A stretch of 9,211 nucleotides of DNA from Nocardioides sp. (lineage in GTDB: Bacteria; Actinomycetota; Actinomycetes; Propionibacteriales; Nocardioidaceae). Location of the stretch: NCBI GenBank assembly GCA_029264225.1, contig JARICB010000155.1, positions 1 through 9,211 on the forward strand, written 5' to 3'. Every line of letters starts with the position of its first letter. Within the stretch, counting starts at the first letter, position 1. Shown here piece by piece: positions 7,174 through 9,211 of this stretch. A model generated the notes under the pieces. It was not told where the DNA came from, did not search any database, and saw only the letters and a program-made list of their open reading frames with translations. Made by a program: the position numbers and the translations under genes.

Positions 7174-7797
7174 ATGAGCCTACGGGTGTGGAGTGAGCAG
7201 GTGGTGCCGCGACTGACCGACCTCTCGTTGCGGGGTCACGAGATCGGAGAGCAGCGCGAGCGGGTCTGCGCGGAGCTGATCGGCCACACCTTGGAGATCG
7301 GGTTCGGCAGCGGGCTCAACATCCGCTGGTATCCACCCGAGGTGAGCGGGGTAAGTGCGGTGGAACCTTCCGACGTCGGCTGGGAGCTGTCCGCGCGCCG
7401 GCGTGCACGCAGCGCCGTGCAGATCGTGCGAGCGGGCCTCGACGGCCAACACCTCGCCCTGCCCGATGCTTCCCACGACAGTGCCCTGGTCACCTTCAGC
7501 CTGTGCACCATCCCCGACCCCGACCTGGCGCTTCGTGAGATCCGCCGGGTGCTGCGTCCCGGTGCACGCCTGCACGTGCTGGAGCACGGACTGGCGCCCG
7601 ATGAGGACGTACGCCGCTGGCAGCGGCGGTGGGAGCCGGTGCAGCGTCGAGTCGCCGGTGGGTGCCACCTGACCCGCTCCCTGCCTGAACTGTTGGCCGC
7701 GAACGGCTGGTCGTCGGAGTGGTCGCAGGAGTGCTACCTGCCGGGACCAAGGCTCGGTCGGCCCTGGACGTATCTCTATTCGAGCCGAGCGCGCTGA
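7174..7797 (+). CDS. Class I SAM-dependent methyltransferase
   Basis: 207 aa, a compact single-domain Rossmann-type methyltransferase. Motif I is LEIGFGSGLNI (about 40-50). AVEPSDVG (about 62-69) supplies the acidic residue after strand 2 that holds the SAM ribose. The region GQHLALPDASHDSALVTFSLCTIPDPDLALREIRRVLRPGARLHVLEHG (split here only by position, about 91-139) gives motifs II-III of the Methyltransf_11 type. The Trp/Arg-rich stretch after 145 (RRWQRRWEPVQRRVAGGC) resembles METTL7-like or phospholipid-type methyltransferases, but the substrate cannot be assigned. No transmembrane helix or signal peptide is seen. The gene is head-to-head with dop (3 bp between starts) and tail-to-tail with arc (4 bp between stops). 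Its expression must therefore interfere with, or be tied to, that of dop. The start is supported by a TAnnnT box at leaderless spacing. Confidence 0.9.
   Translation: MSLRVWSEQVVPRLTDLSLRGHEIGEQRERVCAELIGHTLEIGFGSGLNIRWYPPEVSGVSAVEPSDVGWELSARRRARSAVQIVRAGLDGQHLALPDASHDSALVTFSLCTIPDPDLALREIRRVLRPGARLHVLEHGLAPDEDVRRWQRRWEPVQRRVAGGCHLTRSLPELLAANGWSSEWSQECYLPGPRLGRPWTYLYSSRAR
7177..7182 (-). promoter_or_regulatory. Predicted -10 box of dop, inside the methyltransferase gene
   Basis: TAGGCT on the minus strand, ending 6 nt before the dop ATG at 7170. On the plus strand these bases are codons 2-3 (AGC CTA) of the methyltransferase. With the box at 7162-7167 it forms a 21-bp dyad centred on 7172 with 9 of 10 arm positions matching. 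Confidence 0.6.
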
Positions 7798-7801
7798 GTC
7801 C

Positions 7802-9211
7802 CTACAGGTATTGACCGGTGTTGGCCACCGTGTCGATGGAGCGCCCCGGTTCGGTGCCCTGCTTGCCGGTGATCAACGTGCGGATGAAGACGATCCGTTC
7901 ACCCTTCTTGCCCGAGATCCGCGCCCAGTCGTCAGGGTTGGTGGTGTTGGGCAGGTCCTCGTTCTCCTTGAACTCGTCTACGCACGCCTGAAGCATGTGC
8001 TGGATGCGGATGCCGTGCTGGTGCTGCTCGAGGAAGTCCTTGATCGCCATCTTCTTGGCCCGGTCCACGATGTTTTGGATCATCGCCCCGGAGTTGAAGT
8101 CCTTGAAGTAGAGGACCTCCTTGTCCCCGTTGGCATAGGTCACCTCGAGGAAGCGGTTCTCCTCGGACTCGGCATACATCCGCTCCACGGTGGCGCGGAT
8201 CATGCCCGCCACACATGCCTGGCGATCGCCGCCGAACTCGGCCACGTCGTCGTCGTGCAGCGGAAGTTCTGAGGTGAGGTACTTGCTGTAGATGTCGCGC
8301 GCCGACTCGGCGTCCGGACGCTCGATCTTGATCTTCACATCGAGGCGTCCGGGTCGCAGGATCGCCGGGTCGATCATGTCTTCCCGGTTGGAGGCACCGA
8401 TGACGAGCACGTTCTCCAGCGTCTCTACGCCGTCGATCTCGCTGAGGAGTTGCGGCACGATGGTGTTCTCCACGTCGGAGGACACCCCCGTGCCGCGGGT
8501 GCGGAACAGCGAGTCCATCTCGTCGAAGAACACGATCACCGGCGTACCCATCGACGCCTTCTCCCGAGCCCGCTGGAAGACCAGCCGAATATGCCGTTCG
8601 GTTTCGCCGACGTATTTGTTGAGCAGTTCGGGACCCTTGATGTTGAGGAAGTAGGACTTCCCCGAGGCGCCGGTCTTCTCCGCGACCTTCTTGGCCAGCG
8701 AGTTCGCCACCGCCTTGGCGATCAGGGTCTTGCCGCAGCCGGGTGGGCCGTACAGCAGGACCCCCTTGGGGGGCTTGAGCTGGTGCTCCTTGAAGAGATC
8801 CGGGTAGAGGTAGGGCAGCTCGACGGCGTCACGGATGGCCTCGATCTGGGTCACCAGACCGCCGATCTGCGCGTAGTCGATGTCGGGCACCTCCTCGAGG
8901 ACGAGTTCCTCGACCTCCGACTTGGGCACCCGTTCGTAGGCGAAGCCTGCGCGGGCGTCGAGCAGCAACGAGTCGCCGGCGCGCGGAGGCACGTCCAGGA
9001 GTGGTGCCGCCAGCCTCACGACCCGCTCCTCATCGGCGTTGGCGATGACCAGCGCGCGCTGCCCGTCCTCGAGCAGTTCCTTGAACATGACCACTTCGCC
9101 GACCTGCTCGAAGTCGAGCGCGGCCACTACGTTGAGGGCCTCGTTGAGCATCACTTCCTGGCCCTTGACAAGTTCACCCAGCTCCACCGCAGGGCTGACG
9201 TTGACCCGCAG
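7802..9211 (-). CDS. arc/mpa: Proteasome-associated AAA+ ATPase ARC/Mpa (N-terminus outside window)
   Basis: 469 residues are visible, and the frame is open through the right edge ([11 protein letters not shown]), so the GTG at 9187 is an internal Val. Family members are about 590-610 aa; the Pup-binding coiled coil and most of the first OB domain are missing here. Visible parts: the rest of the OB region (to about residue 100), then the AAA+ module with Walker A GPPGCGKT (about 155-162), pore-loop KYVGE (about 199-203), Walker [10 protein letters not shown] (about 225-233) and the second region of homology [17 protein letters not shown] (about 275-291). The last residues are GQYL, with the penultimate Tyr that docks into PrcA pockets and opens the gate. 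The hexamer captures pupylated proteins, unfolds them and passes them to PrcAB. The gene is called mpa in mycobacteria and arc elsewhere. The stop lies 4 bp from that of the methyltransferase. Confidence 0.98.
   Translation of the reverse strand: MRVNVSPAVELGELVKGQEVMLNEALNVVAALDFEQVGEVVMFKELLEDGQRALVIANADEERVVRLAAPLLDVPPRAGDSLLLDARAGFAYERVPKSEVEELVLEEVPDIDYAQIGGLVTQIEAIRDAVELPYLYPDLFKEHQLKPPKGVLLYGPPGCGKTLIAKAVANSLAKKVAEKTGASGKSYFLNIKGPELLNKYVGETERHIRLVFQRAREKASMGTPVIVFFDEMDSLFRTRGTGVSSDVENTIVPQLLSEIDGVETLENVLVIGASNREDMIDPAILRPGRLDVKIKIERPDAESARDIYSKYLTSELPLHDDDVAEFGGDRQACVAGMIRATVERMYAESEENRFLEVTYANGDKEVLYFKDFNSGAMIQNIVDRAKKMAIKDFLEQHQHGIRIQHMLQACVDEFKENEDLPNTTNPDDWARISGKKGERIVFIRTLITGKQGTEPGRSIDTVANTGQYL

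Noticed and set aside
7802..9187. GTG at 9187 as the start of arc
   Set aside because: The frame stays open to the window edge with family-like sequence ([10 protein letters not shown]). The protein would lack its coiled coil and OB region, so the gene is cut by the window, not short.
1..9211. tRNA, rRNA, CRISPR array, complete transposase or integrase, phage genes
   Set aside because: Looked for and not seen. All but short gaps is explained by the listed genes.

Overview
The window is the core of an actinobacterial Pup-proteasome locus: ARC/Mpa ATPase, Dop, Pup, proteasome beta (PrcB), proteasome alpha (PrcA), PafA, an FKBP-type prolyl isomerase lipoprotein and PafB. High G+C, Pup and both Pup-processing enzymes point to Actinomycetota. 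The FKBP lipoprotein between pafA and pafB is an arrangement I associate with Nocardioides/Streptomyces-like lineages rather than Mycobacterium. The genus cannot be fixed from the sequence.

Layout from right to left, following the main (minus) transcription direction. Positions 9211-7802 hold arc, with its N-terminus outside the window. Positions 7174-7797 hold a SAM methyltransferase on the plus strand, tail-to-tail with arc and head-to-head with dop, with only 3 bp between the two start codons. Next come dop (7170-5659), pup (5591-5382), prcB (5381-4551) and prcA (4539-3724). A 146-bp convergent gap carries a 94-nt imperfect palindrome. A plus-strand Nudix hydrolase (3146-3577) follows, then divergent pafA (3070-1709), the FKBP lipoprotein (1630-692) and the N-terminal two thirds of pafB (661-1). 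Coding density is very high and no gap exceeds 150 bp.

How the genes work together: Dop deamidates the C-terminal Gln of Pup to Glu, and also depupylates. PafA ligates Pup-Glu to substrate lysines. ARC/Mpa recognises Pup, unfolds the substrate and feeds it to the PrcA7-PrcB14-PrcA7 core. PafB, normally with PafC, is a WYL-domain DNA-damage-response activator encoded beside pafA. The FKBP is predicted to act outside the membrane and has no obvious place in the cytoplasmic pathway. The Nudix enzyme and the methyltransferase are of unknown relation to it.

Most notable beyond the known system: (i) every transcription-unit-leading start codon (pafA, Nudix, pup, dop, methyltransferase) has a TAnnnT -10-type hexamer ending exactly 6 nt upstream, which predicts leaderless mRNAs, whereas the internal genes have Shine-Dalgarno-like sequences; (ii) at dop/methyltransferase the two predicted -10 boxes are crossed, each written in codons 2-3 of the opposite gene, forming a near-perfect 21-bp dyad; (iii) the 94-nt palindrome between prcA and the Nudix gene. 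No RNA genes, CRISPR arrays, complete mobile elements or origins were seen.
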